Shown here: positions 8,861 to 17,329 of the stretch, piece after piece
Numbering within the stretch: position 1 is the first letter of the stretch
Layout of the letters: every line of letters starts with the position of its first letter
From: Pseudomonas syringae
GTDB lineage: Bacteria > Pseudomonadota > Gammaproteobacteria > Pseudomonadales > Pseudomonadaceae
Reading direction: 5' to 3'
Assembly (NCBI RefSeq): GCF_001698815.1
Contig: NZ_LGSI01000050.1
Location: forward strand, 268,916-332,915
Length of the DNA: 64,000 bases
The notes under the pieces: model-generated
The model's database searches: none
The model's input: only the letters and a program-made list of their open reading frames with translations
What the model was told of the DNA's origin: nothing
Translations under genes and position numbers: made by a program

Positions 8861-9250
8861 GACCGTGATTCCTCCGTTATCCAACTATCTCTTTCAAATA
8901 GTTCGAAGCGGCAAAGCCATCGATAACGCCGGGTCAAGCATTCTTCCGGGATAGGTCACAACAGTGACTATTTGGGTCTAGTGGTATTTCTTCGGGCCGT
9001 CAATATTGCATTGATTATTCTTTTAGTTGTTGTAATCGATATGAAACATTGGTTTTCTGAAGGTAGATAACGGGTGTAACCAACACGTGTTGATGTCCTG
9101 AACATGCTGGTTGGTCATCCCTTCATACTCAACCTTTCACCAAACGGTTACCCAACCGTCATGTTCAGTTCATCCCGCTGAAATACCCCGGTTCTACTGT
9201 TTGTTGCACCCAAGCGGCCATTCCGGCTGCGCAACCAGACAGAGAAGCCT
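8861..9250. other. 390-base divergent intergenic region upstream of phnC
   Basis: This region separates the minus-strand hydrolase from phnC. It holds the hydrolase ribosome site (TCCTCC at 8870-8875 on the plus strand), an AT-richer stretch around 9005-9060, a perfect 12-base palindrome CAACACGTGTTG at 9081-9092, and the Pho-box array at 9134-9173. I see no small gene in it. Confidence 0.6.
9134..9173 (+). promoter_or_regulatory. Tandem Pho-box-like array upstream of phnC
   Basis: Four 7-mers sit at an exact 11-base period: CTTTCAC (9134), CGGTTAC (9145), CCGTCAT (9156) and AGTTCAT (9167). The Pho box bound by PhoB is made of CTGTCAT-like 7-mers separated by 4 bases, which gives the same period. 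Position upstream of a phosphonate uptake gene fits control by phosphate starvation. Individual repeats are degenerate; CCGTCAT is the best. Confidence 0.65.
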
Positions 9251-10084
9251 ATGTCCGCAGCCATCCATGTCGAACGTCTGAACAAGACTTTTGCGCGCAA
9301 ACCCGCTTTGGTTGACCTTGCGTTGTCTATACAACCCGGTGAAATGGTTGCCTTGATCGGCGCTTCCGGCTCGGGTAAATCCACGCTGCTGCGTCATCTG
9401 GCGGGCCTGGCCTGTTGCGACCGCAGCAACGGCGGCCGGGTCGAAGTGCTGGGCCGTGAAGTGCAGTCCAGCGGGCGCCTCAATGGCAAAGTGCGGCATC
9501 TGCGTTCGGACATCGGCTACATCTTCCAGCAGTTCAATCTGGTCAATCGCCTCAGCGTGCTGGACAACGTGCTCATTGGTTGCCTGGGGCGCATGCCCGG
9601 CTGGCGTGGCAACTTTGGCTTGTTCAACGCCGACGAAAAGCAGCGTGCCATGGAATCCCTGGACCGCGTTGGCCTGGCTGACCTCGCTGCACAACGGGCC
9701 TCGACCTTGTCTGGCGGCCAGCAACAGCGCGTGGCAATTGCCCGGGCGTTGACTCAGCGCGCCGAAGTGATTCTCGCCGATGAACCCATTGCCTCTCTCG
9801 ATCCCGAGTCGGCGCGCAAGGTCATGGAAATCCTCGCCGACATCAATCGCACTGACCGCAAGACCGTGGTGGTCACCCTGCATCAGGTGGATTACGCCGT
9901 GCGTTATTGCCCGCGGGCCGTGGCGCTCAAGGGCGGTCGTATTCATTACGACGGCAATGCCCATGGCCTCAGCAGTCAGTTCCTCAATGACCTTTACGGC
10001 GCGGATGTAGACACCAGCCTGATGATTTCCGACGAAGGCCGCCGCACCGTGCAGCCACCCAAACTGGCGCTCGCCCGTGTTTGA
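9251..10084 (+). CDS. phnC: Phosphonate ABC transporter ATP-binding protein
   Basis: This 277-residue cytoplasmic ATPase is the motor of the phosphonate importer. It has Walker A (GASGSGKSTLLRHL), a Q-loop at YIFQQFNLVNRLSV, the signature LSGGQQQRVAIARAL, Walker B (VILADEPIASLD) and the switch His in VTLHQVDYA. The order ATPase, binding protein, permease that follows is the classic phnCDE arrangement. It is the first gene of a 13-gene operon on the plus strand, preceded by Pho-box-like repeats. Length is slightly above the usual 260 residues because of a C-terminal tail. Confidence 0.96.
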   Translation: MSAAIHVERLNKTFARKPALVDLALSIQPGEMVALIGASGSGKSTLLRHLAGLACCDRSNGGRVEVLGREVQSSGRLNGKVRHLRSDIGYIFQQFNLVNRLSVLDNVLIGCLGRMPGWRGNFGLFNADEKQRAMESLDRVGLADLAAQRASTLSGGQQQRVAIARALTQRAEVILADEPIASLDPESARKVMEILADINRTDRKTVVVTLHQVDYAVRYCPRAVALKGGRIHYDGNAHGLSSQFLNDLYGADVDTSLMISDEGRRTVQPPKLALARV

Positions 10085-10159
10085 GCGGCGACGCCGAACT
10101 CACGAATACAGCAATAAAACCAACAGCCAATCCATGAACATCACTTCAGGAGTGCTTCC

Positions 10160-11164
10160 ATGTTGAACCGTATTGGTCGCGTCGTTGTATCTGCTGCTTT
10201 ACTCGGCAGTTGCTTGCTGGGCACTGCCCATGCCGACGAGAAAGTCATCAACTTCGGCATCATGTCTACCGAATCGTCGCAGAACCTAAAAAGCATCTGG
10301 CAGCCATTTCTGGATGACATGGGCAAGAAAACCGGTCTGAAGGTCAACGCGACCTTTGCTTCGGACTACGCCGGGCTGATTCAGGGCATGCGCTTCAACA
10401 AGGTCGACGTGGCCTGGCTGGGTAACAAGGCGGCGATGGAAGCGGTGGACCGTTCCAACGGTGAAATCTTTGCCCAGACCGCTGCCGCCAATGGCGCCGC
10501 CGGTTACTGGAGCGTGATCATTGCCCGCAAGGACAGCCCTATCAACTCGGTCGAGGACATGCTCAAGAACGCCAAGACCCTGACCTTCGGCAATGGTGAT
10601 CCAAACTCCACCTCCGGCTATCTGGTCCCGGGCTACTACGTGTTCGCCAAGAACCACGTCGATGCCGCCACGGCGTTCAAGCGCACGCTCAACTCCAGCC
10701 ATGAAGTGAACGCCCTCAGCGTCGCCAAGGGTCAACTGGATGTCGCCACTTTCAATACCGAGAGCTGGGATCGTCTGGAAGTCACCCAGCCGGACATGGC
10801 GGCCAAGCTCAAGGTGATCTGGAAATCGCCATTGATCCCGGCCGACCCGATGGTCTGGAGCAAGGCGCTTTCGGACGAAAACAAAGCCAAGATTCGTGAG
10901 TTCTTCGCTGATTACGGCAACACCGATGAAGAGAAAGCCGTGCTCAAAGGCATGCAGCTGGGCAAGTTCCTCAAGTCCAGCGATGACCAATTGTTGCCGA
11001 TCCGCCAACTCGATCTGTTCAAGCAGCGCACCGAAGTGGTCGCCAGCACCACGCTGGATGCTGATGAAAAGGCCAAGCGCCTCAAAGACATTGACGCCGG
11101 CCTGACCAAGCTGCAAGACCGCATCACCGAGCTTGAGAAGAAAAACACTGCCACCGCCGGTTGA
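10160..11164 (+). CDS. phnD: Phosphonate ABC transporter periplasmic binding protein
   Basis: This is a 334-residue exported protein with a Sec signal peptide ending near GTAHA/DEK. It captures phosphonates in the periplasm and delivers them to PhnE. PhnD-family features include the N-terminal NFGIMSTESSQNLKSIWQPF, the segment ASDYAGLIQGMRFNKVDVAWLG and the ligand-loop region DPNSTSGYLVPGYYVF. The start has AGGAG eight bases upstream. A strong hairpin follows the stop codon before phnE, as is common after binding-protein genes that need more transcript than their permeases. Confidence 0.96.
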   Translation: MLNRIGRVVVSAALLGSCLLGTAHADEKVINFGIMSTESSQNLKSIWQPFLDDMGKKTGLKVNATFASDYAGLIQGMRFNKVDVAWLGNKAAMEAVDRSNGEIFAQTAAANGAAGYWSVIIARKDSPINSVEDMLKNAKTLTFGNGDPNSTSGYLVPGYYVFAKNHVDAATAFKRTLNSSHEVNALSVAKGQLDVATFNTESWDRLEVTQPDMAAKLKVIWKSPLIPADPMVWSKALSDENKAKIREFFADYGNTDEEKAVLKGMQLGKFLKSSDDQLLPIRQLDLFKQRTEVVASTTLDADEKAKRLKDIDAGLTKLQDRITELEKKNTATAG

Positions 11165-11170
11165 TTGACC

Positions 11171-11193
11171 GGGCGCGGTGTTGTGCCGCGCCC
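11171..11193 (+). promoter_or_regulatory. GC-rich hairpin between phnD and phnE
   Basis: A perfect 8-base-pair stem GGGCGCGG/CCGCGCCC encloses the loop TGTTGTG and is followed only by GTTTC, not a T-run. It lies 7 bases after the phnD stop. It more likely stabilises the upstream phnCD message or partly attenuates transcription than acts as a full terminator. Confidence 0.6.
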
Positions 11194-11217
11194 GTTTCTG
11201 GCCACCGAGAGCTATTT

Positions 11218-12012
11218 ATGACGAGCACTACGCACGCTGCATACGTCCAGGCCGTGGGTAAGCGCACCTGGCCGCAATACCTGGGCTGGGGCTTGTTCCT
11301 GGCGATGTTGGCCTGGGCCTGGCATGGCGCCGAAATGAACCCGCTGGCGCTGTACCGCGACTCGGGGAACATGGCGACTTTCGCTGCCGATTTCTTCCCG
11401 CCGGACTTCCACGAATGGCGTTCATACCTCAAGGAAATGATCGTCACCGTGCAAATCGCTCTGTGGGGCACGGTGCTGGCGATTGTCTGCTCGGTGCCGC
11501 TGGGCATTTTGTGCGCCGACAACATCACCCCGTGGTGGATTCACCAGCCGTTGCGCCGGGTCATGGATTCCTTCCGCTCCATCAATGAAATGGTCTTCGC
11601 CATGTTGTTCGTGGTGGCGGTGGGTCTGGGTCCATTTGCCGGCGTCCTGGCGCTGTGGATCAGCACCACCGGCGTGCTCGCCAAGCTGTTCGCCGAAGCC
11701 GTGGAAGCCATCGATCCGGGACCGGTTGAAGGGGTGCGCGCCACCGGCGCCAGTGCCTTGCAGGAAGTGATCTACGGGGTGATCCCGCAAGTCATGCCGC
11801 TGTGGATTTCCTATGCGCTGTACCGCTTCGAATCCAACGTGCGCTCGGCGACGGTGGTGGGCATGGTCGGCGCGGGCGGCATCGGTGTGATCCTCTGGGA
11901 AAACATCCGCGCCTTCCAGTTCACCCAGACCTGTGCGGTATTGCTGGTGATCATCGTCGTGGTAAGCGCCATCGACATCGTGTCCCAGCGCTTGCGCAAG
12001 CAGTTCATCTAG
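11218..12012 (+). CDS. phnE: Phosphonate ABC transporter permease
   Basis: This 264-residue inner-membrane permease is counted from the ATG at 11218. The in-frame upstream extension to 11161 runs through the intergenic hairpin and is rejected. It has a cytoplasmic N-terminus, one helix at about 20-38, then the transport core with SINEMVFAMLFVVAVGLGPF and the coupling loop GPVEGVRATGASALQEVIYG, both conserved in PhnE. It is a single intact phnE, unlike the split or frame-shifted versions of some enterics. It completes the PhnCDE importer. Confidence 0.95.
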   Translation: MTSTTHAAYVQAVGKRTWPQYLGWGLFLAMLAWAWHGAEMNPLALYRDSGNMATFAADFFPPDFHEWRSYLKEMIVTVQIALWGTVLAIVCSVPLGILCADNITPWWIHQPLRRVMDSFRSINEMVFAMLFVVAVGLGPFAGVLALWISTTGVLAKLFAEAVEAIDPGPVEGVRATGASALQEVIYGVIPQVMPLWISYALYRFESNVRSATVVGMVGAGGIGVILWENIRAFQFTQTCAVLLVIIVVVSAIDIVSQRLRKQFI

Positions 12013-12047
12013 GAGGAGAGGGGCGCTTTGCTGCGCTTTTTTTAATC

Positions 12048-12752
12048 ATGGAAATGTCTAGACAAGCAGAGCCGGTGTACCGCGAACTGGCGGACACCTT
12101 GCGCAACGAACTGGACGGTTATCGCCCCGGGGATTATCTACCCGCCGAAATCCAGCTGGCCGCGCGCTTCGCCGTCAACCGCCACACCATTCGCCGGGCC
12201 ATCGACGAACTGGTGCGAGAGGGCTGCGTGCTGCGCCGCCAGGGCAAGGGCACGCAAGTGCTGGAGCGTCGGTTGATTTACCCGGTGCAGGCCGACAGTG
12301 CCTACAGCCAGTCATTGTCGGCGCTGGGCCTGGGAGTTGAAGCAACGCTCTTGCATCGCAATGAATGCCTGGCGGCTGCCGAAGATGCTCAACATCTGGG
12401 CGTGGCCGAACATGCGCCGCTGATCGAGCTGAACACCTTGCGCCGTCTTGACGGGCAGCCGGTCAGCCTGATCCGGCATCGTTTCTGTGCCAGCCGCAGT
12501 GAAATGCTTTCGGCCTATCGAAGCGGCTCATTGCGGCAGTACTTCGCTTCGCGCCAGTTGCCTTTGACGCGCATCCTGAGCCTGATCGGCTCACGTTTGC
12601 CAAGCCGTGAAGAAGCCGGGCTTTTGATGATGCCCCGGCATTTACCGGTGCTCACGGTGCTCACCGTTTCTCGCGACGACGCCGGCAATCCGGTGGAACT
12701 GTCCCGTTCCACCAGCCGCTCCGACCGCTTCCAGTATCAGGTCATTACATGA
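12048..12752 (+). CDS. phnF: GntR-family (HutC type) transcriptional regulator
   Basis: This 234-residue regulator has an N-terminal winged helix at about 8-75 (PVYRELADTLRNEL, then the recognition region LAARFAVNRHTIRRAIDELV). A UTRA-type ligand-binding domain follows, with the usual turn INTLRR-like ELNTLRRLDGQPVSLIRHRF. In this position of C-P lyase operons it is called PhnF. ATG 12054 is an alternative start. The preceding 35-base gap contains a weak GCGC stem followed by seven T residues (about 12030-12044), which could act as a minor attenuator. It may tune the operon to a phosphonate-derived ligand. Confidence 0.92.
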   Translation: MEMSRQAEPVYRELADTLRNELDGYRPGDYLPAEIQLAARFAVNRHTIRRAIDELVREGCVLRRQGKGTQVLERRLIYPVQADSAYSQSLSALGLGVEATLLHRNECLAAAEDAQHLGVAEHAPLIELNTLRRLDGQPVSLIRHRFCASRSEMLSAYRSGSLRQYFASRQLPLTRILSLIGSRLPSREEAGLLMMPRHLPVLTVLTVSRDDAGNPVELSRSTSRSDRFQYQVIT

Positions 12753-12766
12753 TGGAGACGCCAGAC

Positions 12767-13222
12767 ATGAACCCTGAAAAAGACCCCGCCATCGTCGCTC
12801 GCCAGCGTTGGATCGGGCTGCTTGCCCGCGCCAGTGGCGACGACTTGAACCGCCATGAATCGGCCTTGCGCGACGCCGAATACCAATTGATTCGCGCCCC
12901 GGAAATCGGCATGACTCTGGTCCGTGGCCGCATGGGCGGCACCGGCGCGCCGTTCAACGTCGGGGAAATGAGCGTGACCCGCTGCGTGGTGCGCCTCGCC
13001 GACGGGCGCACCGGTTTCAGTTATCTGGCCGGGCGCGACAAGGCACGGGCTGAACTGGCCGCCCTGGCCGACGCCCATCTGCAAGGCACGCAACAGCAGC
13101 ACTGGCTCAACGAACTGATCGAGCCGCTGGCTCGCACTCAGGCCGCACGACGCGCCGAGCAAGACGCACAGACCGCCGCCAGCAAGGTGGAATTCTTTAC
13201 CCTGGTCAGAGGAGAAGACTGA
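12767..13222 (+). CDS. phnG: C-P lyase core subunit PhnG
   Basis: This 151-residue subunit belongs to the PhnGHIJ core complex that activates alkylphosphonates onto ATP and cleaves the carbon-phosphorus bond. Conserved features are RQRWIGLLARAS near the N-terminus and EIGMTLVRGRMGGTGAPFNVGE in the middle. I chose ATG 12767 because GGAG stands nine bases upstream and the length then matches the usual 150 residues. ATG 12749, which overlaps the phnF stop as ATGA, is a real alternative that adds six residues. The stop overlaps the phnH start. Confidence 0.93.
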   Translation: MNPEKDPAIVARQRWIGLLARASGDDLNRHESALRDAEYQLIRAPEIGMTLVRGRMGGTGAPFNVGEMSVTRCVVRLADGRTGFSYLAGRDKARAELAALADAHLQGTQQQHWLNELIEPLARTQAARRAEQDAQTAASKVEFFTLVRGED

Positions 13223-13818
13223 TGAGCGCAACCCTTCTGCAACCGGCATTCGCCGATCCTGTGCTCGATGCGCAACGCAGTTTTCGTGCGGCGCTCAAGG
13301 CGCTGGCCGGTCCCGGCGTGATTCACCCTTTGCAGGCGGCGCAACAGCCACCGGCACTGCAAGGCCTGGCGTCGGCGACTCATGCATTGTGTCTGGCGCT
13401 GTTGGATATCGACACGCCGTTGTGGCTGGCGCCAGCGTTTGATACGCCGGTCATTCGCGCCAACCTGACCTTCCATTGCGGCTGCCCGATTGTCAGCGAG
13501 CGGCAGAACGCACGCTTCGCCTTGCTCGATCACAGTCAGCTGCATGATCTGCACGGCTTCGATCTGGGCAACGACCGTTACCCTGATCAATCCTGCACCT
13601 TGTTGATCCAGCTGCCGAGTCTGTCCGGCGGACCGCTGCTGAGCTGGCGCGGGCCGGGTATCCAAACGGAAAACCGCGTCGCGCTGCCGGTCAACGATGC
13701 GTTCTGGCAGGAGCGGGAAACCCACAACGATTTCCCCCGTGGCCTGGACGTGTTTTTCCTCGCCGGCAGTGACTTGCTCGGTTTGCCACGCAGCACTCGT
13801 GTGCAGGAGCGTGCCTGA
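13222..13818 (+). CDS. phnH: C-P lyase core subunit PhnH
   Basis: This 198-residue protein is the homodimeric subunit of the C-P lyase core. It carries the PhnH signature region FRAALKALAGPGVIHPL and the C-terminal motif HNDFPRGLDVFFLAG. Its start shares one base with the phnG stop, and its stop shares one base with phnI, so translation is coupled. PhnH is structurally related to pyridoxal-phosphate transferases but lacks catalytic residues of that fold. It is needed together with PhnG, PhnI and PhnL for the nucleosidase step. Confidence 0.95.
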   Translation: MSATLLQPAFADPVLDAQRSFRAALKALAGPGVIHPLQAAQQPPALQGLASATHALCLALLDIDTPLWLAPAFDTPVIRANLTFHCGCPIVSERQNARFALLDHSQLHDLHGFDLGNDRYPDQSCTLLIQLPSLSGGPLLSWRGPGIQTENRVALPVNDAFWQERETHNDFPRGLDVFFLAGSDLLGLPRSTRVQERA

Positions 13819-14894
13819 TGTACGTCGCGGTCAAAGGTGGCGAACAAGCCATCGACAATGCCCACAAGCTGCTGGCGAAAAAGCGCCGGGGCGATACTTC
13901 CATTACCGAACTCAGCGTCGAGCAGATCCGCCAGCAATTGCCGCTGGCCGTGGCTCGGGTCATGACTGAAGGCTCGCTGTACGACGAACAACTGGCGGCG
14001 CTGGCGATCAAGCAAGCGGCCGGAGACATGATTGAAGCGATCTTCCTGCTGCGGGCCTATCGCACCACGTTGCCGCGCTTCTGCGCCAGCTTGCCAATCG
14101 ACACGTCAAACATGCAGCTCAACCGCCGCCTGTCAGCGACCTTCAAGGACGTACCGGGCGGGCAACTGCTCGGCCCGACCTTCGATTACACCCACCGCCT
14201 GCTGGATTTCAGCCTGCTCGCCGAAGGTAACTATCCAGGTCCGCAGGTGCAGGAAGATGCGGCGCTGGCCCCTTGCCCGCGTGTGCTGGGCTTGCTTGCC
14301 AAGGAAGGTTTGATCAAGAACGAAGCGGATGACGGTGAAGCGGTTGCTGACATCACCCGCGAGCCGCTGGAATACCCGGCCACCCGCGCCCAGCGTTTGC
14401 AGGCGCTGGCCCGTGGCGACGAGGGCTTTCTATTGGCGTTGAGCTATTCGACCCAACGCGGTTATGGCCGCAATCACCCGTTCGCCGGGGAGATTCGTAT
14501 CGGCGAAGTCGAGGTGTGGATCGAGCCCGAAGAACTGGGTTTCCCTATTTCCATCGGCACGCTGGAAGTCACCGAATGCGAAATGATCAATCAGTTCGTC
14601 GGCTCCGGCACCGAGCAGCCGCAGTTCACTCGCGGTTACGGTCTGGCGTTCGGTCATGCAGAGCGCAAGGCCATGGCCATGGCGCTGGTGGACCGCTCGC
14701 TGCGTGCCGAGGAGTTCAACGAAGAGATCCAGTCACCGGCGCAGCAGGAAGAATTTGTTCTGGCCCACTGCGATAACGTCGAGGCCGCCGGTTTTGTCTC
14801 GCACCTGAAACTGCCGCACTACGTGGATTTCCAGTCCGAACTGGGGCTGATCCGCAAGTTGCGCGCACCTGCGCACAAGGAGCCGCACGCATGA
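13818..14894 (+). CDS. phnI: C-P lyase core subunit PhnI (phosphonate-ATP nucleosidase step)
   Basis: This 358-residue catalytic subunit, together with PhnG, PhnH and PhnL, replaces adenine of ATP with the phosphonate to give ribose-1-phosphonate 5-triphosphate. The start MYVAVKGGEQAIDNAHKLL is strongly typical, as are TQRGYGRNHPFAGEIRIGEV and the stretch GYGLAFGHAERKAMAMALVD. It overlaps phnH by one base and phnJ by four. Length is normal, since E. coli PhnI is 354 residues. I see no disruption. Confidence 0.96.
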   Translation: MYVAVKGGEQAIDNAHKLLAKKRRGDTSITELSVEQIRQQLPLAVARVMTEGSLYDEQLAALAIKQAAGDMIEAIFLLRAYRTTLPRFCASLPIDTSNMQLNRRLSATFKDVPGGQLLGPTFDYTHRLLDFSLLAEGNYPGPQVQEDAALAPCPRVLGLLAKEGLIKNEADDGEAVADITREPLEYPATRAQRLQALARGDEGFLLALSYSTQRGYGRNHPFAGEIRIGEVEVWIEPEELGFPISIGTLEVTECEMINQFVGSGTEQPQFTRGYGLAFGHAERKAMAMALVDRSLRAEEFNEEIQSPAQQEEFVLAHCDNVEAAGFVSHLKLPHYVDFQSELGLIRKLRAPAHKEPHA

Positions 14895-15775
14895 ATGCCT
14901 ATCAGACATCCCGACCGGCCCGACCGGAACCCGACGAAGCGTATAACTTCGCTTATCTCGACGAACAGACCAAGCGCATGATCCGTCGCGCCTTGCTCAA
15001 GGCCGTGGCGATTCCCGGTTACCAGGTGCCTTTCGGTGGCCGCGAGATGCCGTTGCCTTACGGCTGGGGCACTGGCGGCATGCAGTTGACGGCGGCGATC
15101 CTCGGCGCTGAAGACGTGCTCAAGGTCATCGATCAGGGCGCGGACGACACCACCAACGCAGTGTCGATCCGGCGTTTTTTCGGCCGCACCGCAGGCATCG
15201 CCACCACTGAGCGCACTCCAGAGGCGACCGTCATTCAGACTCGCCACCGAATTCCGGAAACCCCGTTGCATGCCGACCAGATTCTGGTTTATCAAGTGCC
15301 GATCCCCGAGCCATTGCGCTTTATCGAGCCTTCGGAAACCGAAACCCGGACCATGCACGCGCTCAACGATTACGGCGTGATGCACGTGAAACTTTACGAG
15401 GACATCGCCACCTTCGGCCATATCGCCACCAGTTATGCATACCCGGTGATGGTCGATGAGCGCTACGTGATGGACCCGTCGCCGATCCCGAAATTCGATA
15501 ACCCCAAACTCGACATGAGCCCGGCCCTGATGTTGTTCGGTGCCGGTCGCGAGAAGCGCCTGTACGCGGTGCCGCCGTTCACCCGCGTGCAAAGCCTGGA
15601 TTTCGAGGATCACCCGTTTCAGATCCAGAGCTGGGAGCACAACTGCGCGATTTGCGGCAGTCATGACTCTTACCTTGATGAGCTGATCCTCGACGACGCG
15701 GGCACGCAAAGTTTTGTCTGTTCCGACACCGATTACTGCGCCCAGCGCGTTTTGCAGCAGGAGACCGGCCAATGA
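14891..15775 (+). CDS. phnJ: Carbon-phosphorus lyase, radical SAM-type subunit PhnJ
   Basis: This 294-residue enzyme cleaves the C-P bond of ribose-1-phosphonate 5-phosphate using S-adenosylmethionine and a [4Fe-4S] cluster. The four key cysteines are Cys252, Cys255, Cys277 and Cys283. Their spacing (3, 22, 6) is identical to E. coli Cys241, 244, 266 and 272, so the cluster ligands and the radical cysteine are intact. The glycine-rich YGWGTGGMQLTAA and the NAVSIRRFF stretch are also typical. It overlaps both neighbours by four bases. Confidence 0.97.
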   Translation: MNAYQTSRPARPEPDEAYNFAYLDEQTKRMIRRALLKAVAIPGYQVPFGGREMPLPYGWGTGGMQLTAAILGAEDVLKVIDQGADDTTNAVSIRRFFGRTAGIATTERTPEATVIQTRHRIPETPLHADQILVYQVPIPEPLRFIEPSETETRTMHALNDYGVMHVKLYEDIATFGHIATSYAYPVMVDERYVMDPSPIPKFDNPKLDMSPALMLFGAGREKRLYAVPPFTRVQSLDFEDHPFQIQSWEHNCAICGSHDSYLDELILDDAGTQSFVCSDTDYCAQRVLQQETGQ

Positions 15776-16590
15776 ACAGCGCACAAGCCGCACCGATCTT
15801 TCAGGCAAACCCTGACGCTGCATCGCCGCTGCTCAAGGTTCGCGGCCTGACGCGACTCTATGGCCCGGAGAAGGGCTGTCAGGACGTCAATTTCGAGCTG
15901 TATCCCGGTGAAGTGCTGGGCATCGTCGGCGAGTCCGGTTCCGGTAAATCCACGTTGTTGTCGCTGCTCAGCGGACGTTGCCCACCGGATCGTGGCGGTA
16001 TCGACTATCGGCGCAAGGACGGCCATGTGCTGGACCTGTACAGCGCCAGCGAAGCCGAACGCCGCACCTTGCTGCGCACCGAGTGGGGCTTCGTCGAGCA
16101 GAATCCCCGGGATGGTCTGCGCATGGGCGTTTCGGCCGGGGCCAATATCGGCGAGCGCCTGATGGCCCAGGGCATGCGCAATTATCAGCAACTGCGCGGG
16201 GCCGGGATCGACTGGCTGACACAGGTGGAAATCGACCCGCTGCGCATCGACGATTTGCCACGGACGTTTTCCGGCGGCATGCAGCAGCGCTTGCAGATCG
16301 CGCGCAATCTGGTGTCCAGCCCGCGTCTGATTTTCATGGATGAACCCACGGGCGGGCTCGATGTGTCGGTACAGGCGCGGCTGCTCGACCTGCTGCGCGG
16401 GCTGGTGCGTGAGCTGGATCTGGCGGTGGTGATTGTCACCCACGACCTGGCGGTGGCGCGGTTGCTGGCGGATCGGCTGATCGTGATGCGTGCTTCACGG
16501 ATCGTCGAAACCGGCCTGACCGACCAGATTCTCGACGACCCGCAGCATCCATATTCGCAGCTGCTGGTGTCTTCGGTGCTGCAACCGTGA
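15772..16590 (+). CDS. phnK: C-P lyase ABC-type ATPase PhnK
   Basis: This 272-residue ABC ATPase docks on the PhnGHIJ core rather than on a membrane permease. Walker A is GESGSGKSTLL, the signature is FSGGMQQRLQIARNL, Walker B is LIFMDEPTGGLD and the switch is THDLAV. It resembles oligopeptide-transporter ATPases, but its position between phnJ and phnL identifies it. It overlaps phnJ by four bases. A 13-base gap to phnL is one of the few non-overlapping junctions in this stretch. Confidence 0.95.
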   Translation: MNSAQAAPIFQANPDAASPLLKVRGLTRLYGPEKGCQDVNFELYPGEVLGIVGESGSGKSTLLSLLSGRCPPDRGGIDYRRKDGHVLDLYSASEAERRTLLRTEWGFVEQNPRDGLRMGVSAGANIGERLMAQGMRNYQQLRGAGIDWLTQVEIDPLRIDDLPRTFSGGMQQRLQIARNLVSSPRLIFMDEPTGGLDVSVQARLLDLLRGLVRELDLAVVIVTHDLAVARLLADRLIVMRASRIVETGLTDQILDDPQHPYSQLLVSSVLQP

Positions 16591-16603
16591 AGCGACTTTT
16601 GGG

Positions 16604-17329
16604 ATGAGCCTGATGAATACCCTGATCGAGGTCCGCGACCTCTCGAAGACTTTCACCCTGCATCAACAAAACGGCGTGGTGCTCAACGTGCTGCGCGGCC
16701 TGAATTTTTCGGTGCGTGGCGGCGAATGCCTGGTTCTCAACGGGCATTCCGGTGCGGGCAAGAGCACCTTGTTGCGCACGTTGTACGGCAATTATCTTCC
16801 GGCAGGCGGCAGCATTCGGGTGCAGCATGAAGGGCAGCCGCTGGAACTGGTGGGTGCCGAACCGCGGCAAGTGCTGGCGGTACGGCGGCAAACCCTGGGT
16901 TATGTCAGCCAGTTTCTGCGCGTGATTCCAAGGGTCTGCGCCCTCGACGTGGTGATGGAACCGGCGCTGGCCCGAGGCTGGAACAAAGTCGAGGCCAAGG
17001 CCCGTGCCGAACTGCTGCTGACGCGCTTGAACATTCCGCAGCGTTTGTGGCAACTGGCACCGGGAACGTTCTCCGGCGGCGAGCAGCAACGGATCAATAT
17101 CGCCCGGGGTTTCATGGTGCCCTGGCCAGTGATGCTGCTGGACGAACCGACGGCTTCGCTGGATGACACCAACGGCCAGGTGGTGCTGGAACTGATCAAC
17201 GAAGCCAAGCAGGCCGGAGCCGCGCTGATCGGTATCTTCCACGACCGTACCGCTCGCGAAGCCGTCGCTGACCGCCATTTGAACATGACCCCACTGGAAC
17301 TCACCGCCAAGGAGTTGCTGCAATGCTGA
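16604..17329 (+). CDS. phnL: C-P lyase ABC-type ATPase PhnL
   Basis: This 241-residue ABC ATPase takes part with PhnG, PhnH and PhnI in the nucleosidase reaction. It shows Walker A (GHSGAGKSTLLRTL), the signature FSGGEQQRINIAR, Walker B (VMLLDEPTASLD) and the switch IFHDRTAREAV. The second ATG at 16613 has GGGATG six bases before it and may be the true start. It overlaps phnM by seven bases. Confidence 0.95.
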   Translation: MSLMNTLIEVRDLSKTFTLHQQNGVVLNVLRGLNFSVRGGECLVLNGHSGAGKSTLLRTLYGNYLPAGGSIRVQHEGQPLELVGAEPRQVLAVRRQTLGYVSQFLRVIPRVCALDVVMEPALARGWNKVEAKARAELLLTRLNIPQRLWQLAPGTFSGGEQQRINIARGFMVPWPVMLLDEPTASLDDTNGQVVLELINEAKQAGAALIGIFHDRTAREAVADRHLNMTPLELTAKELLQC

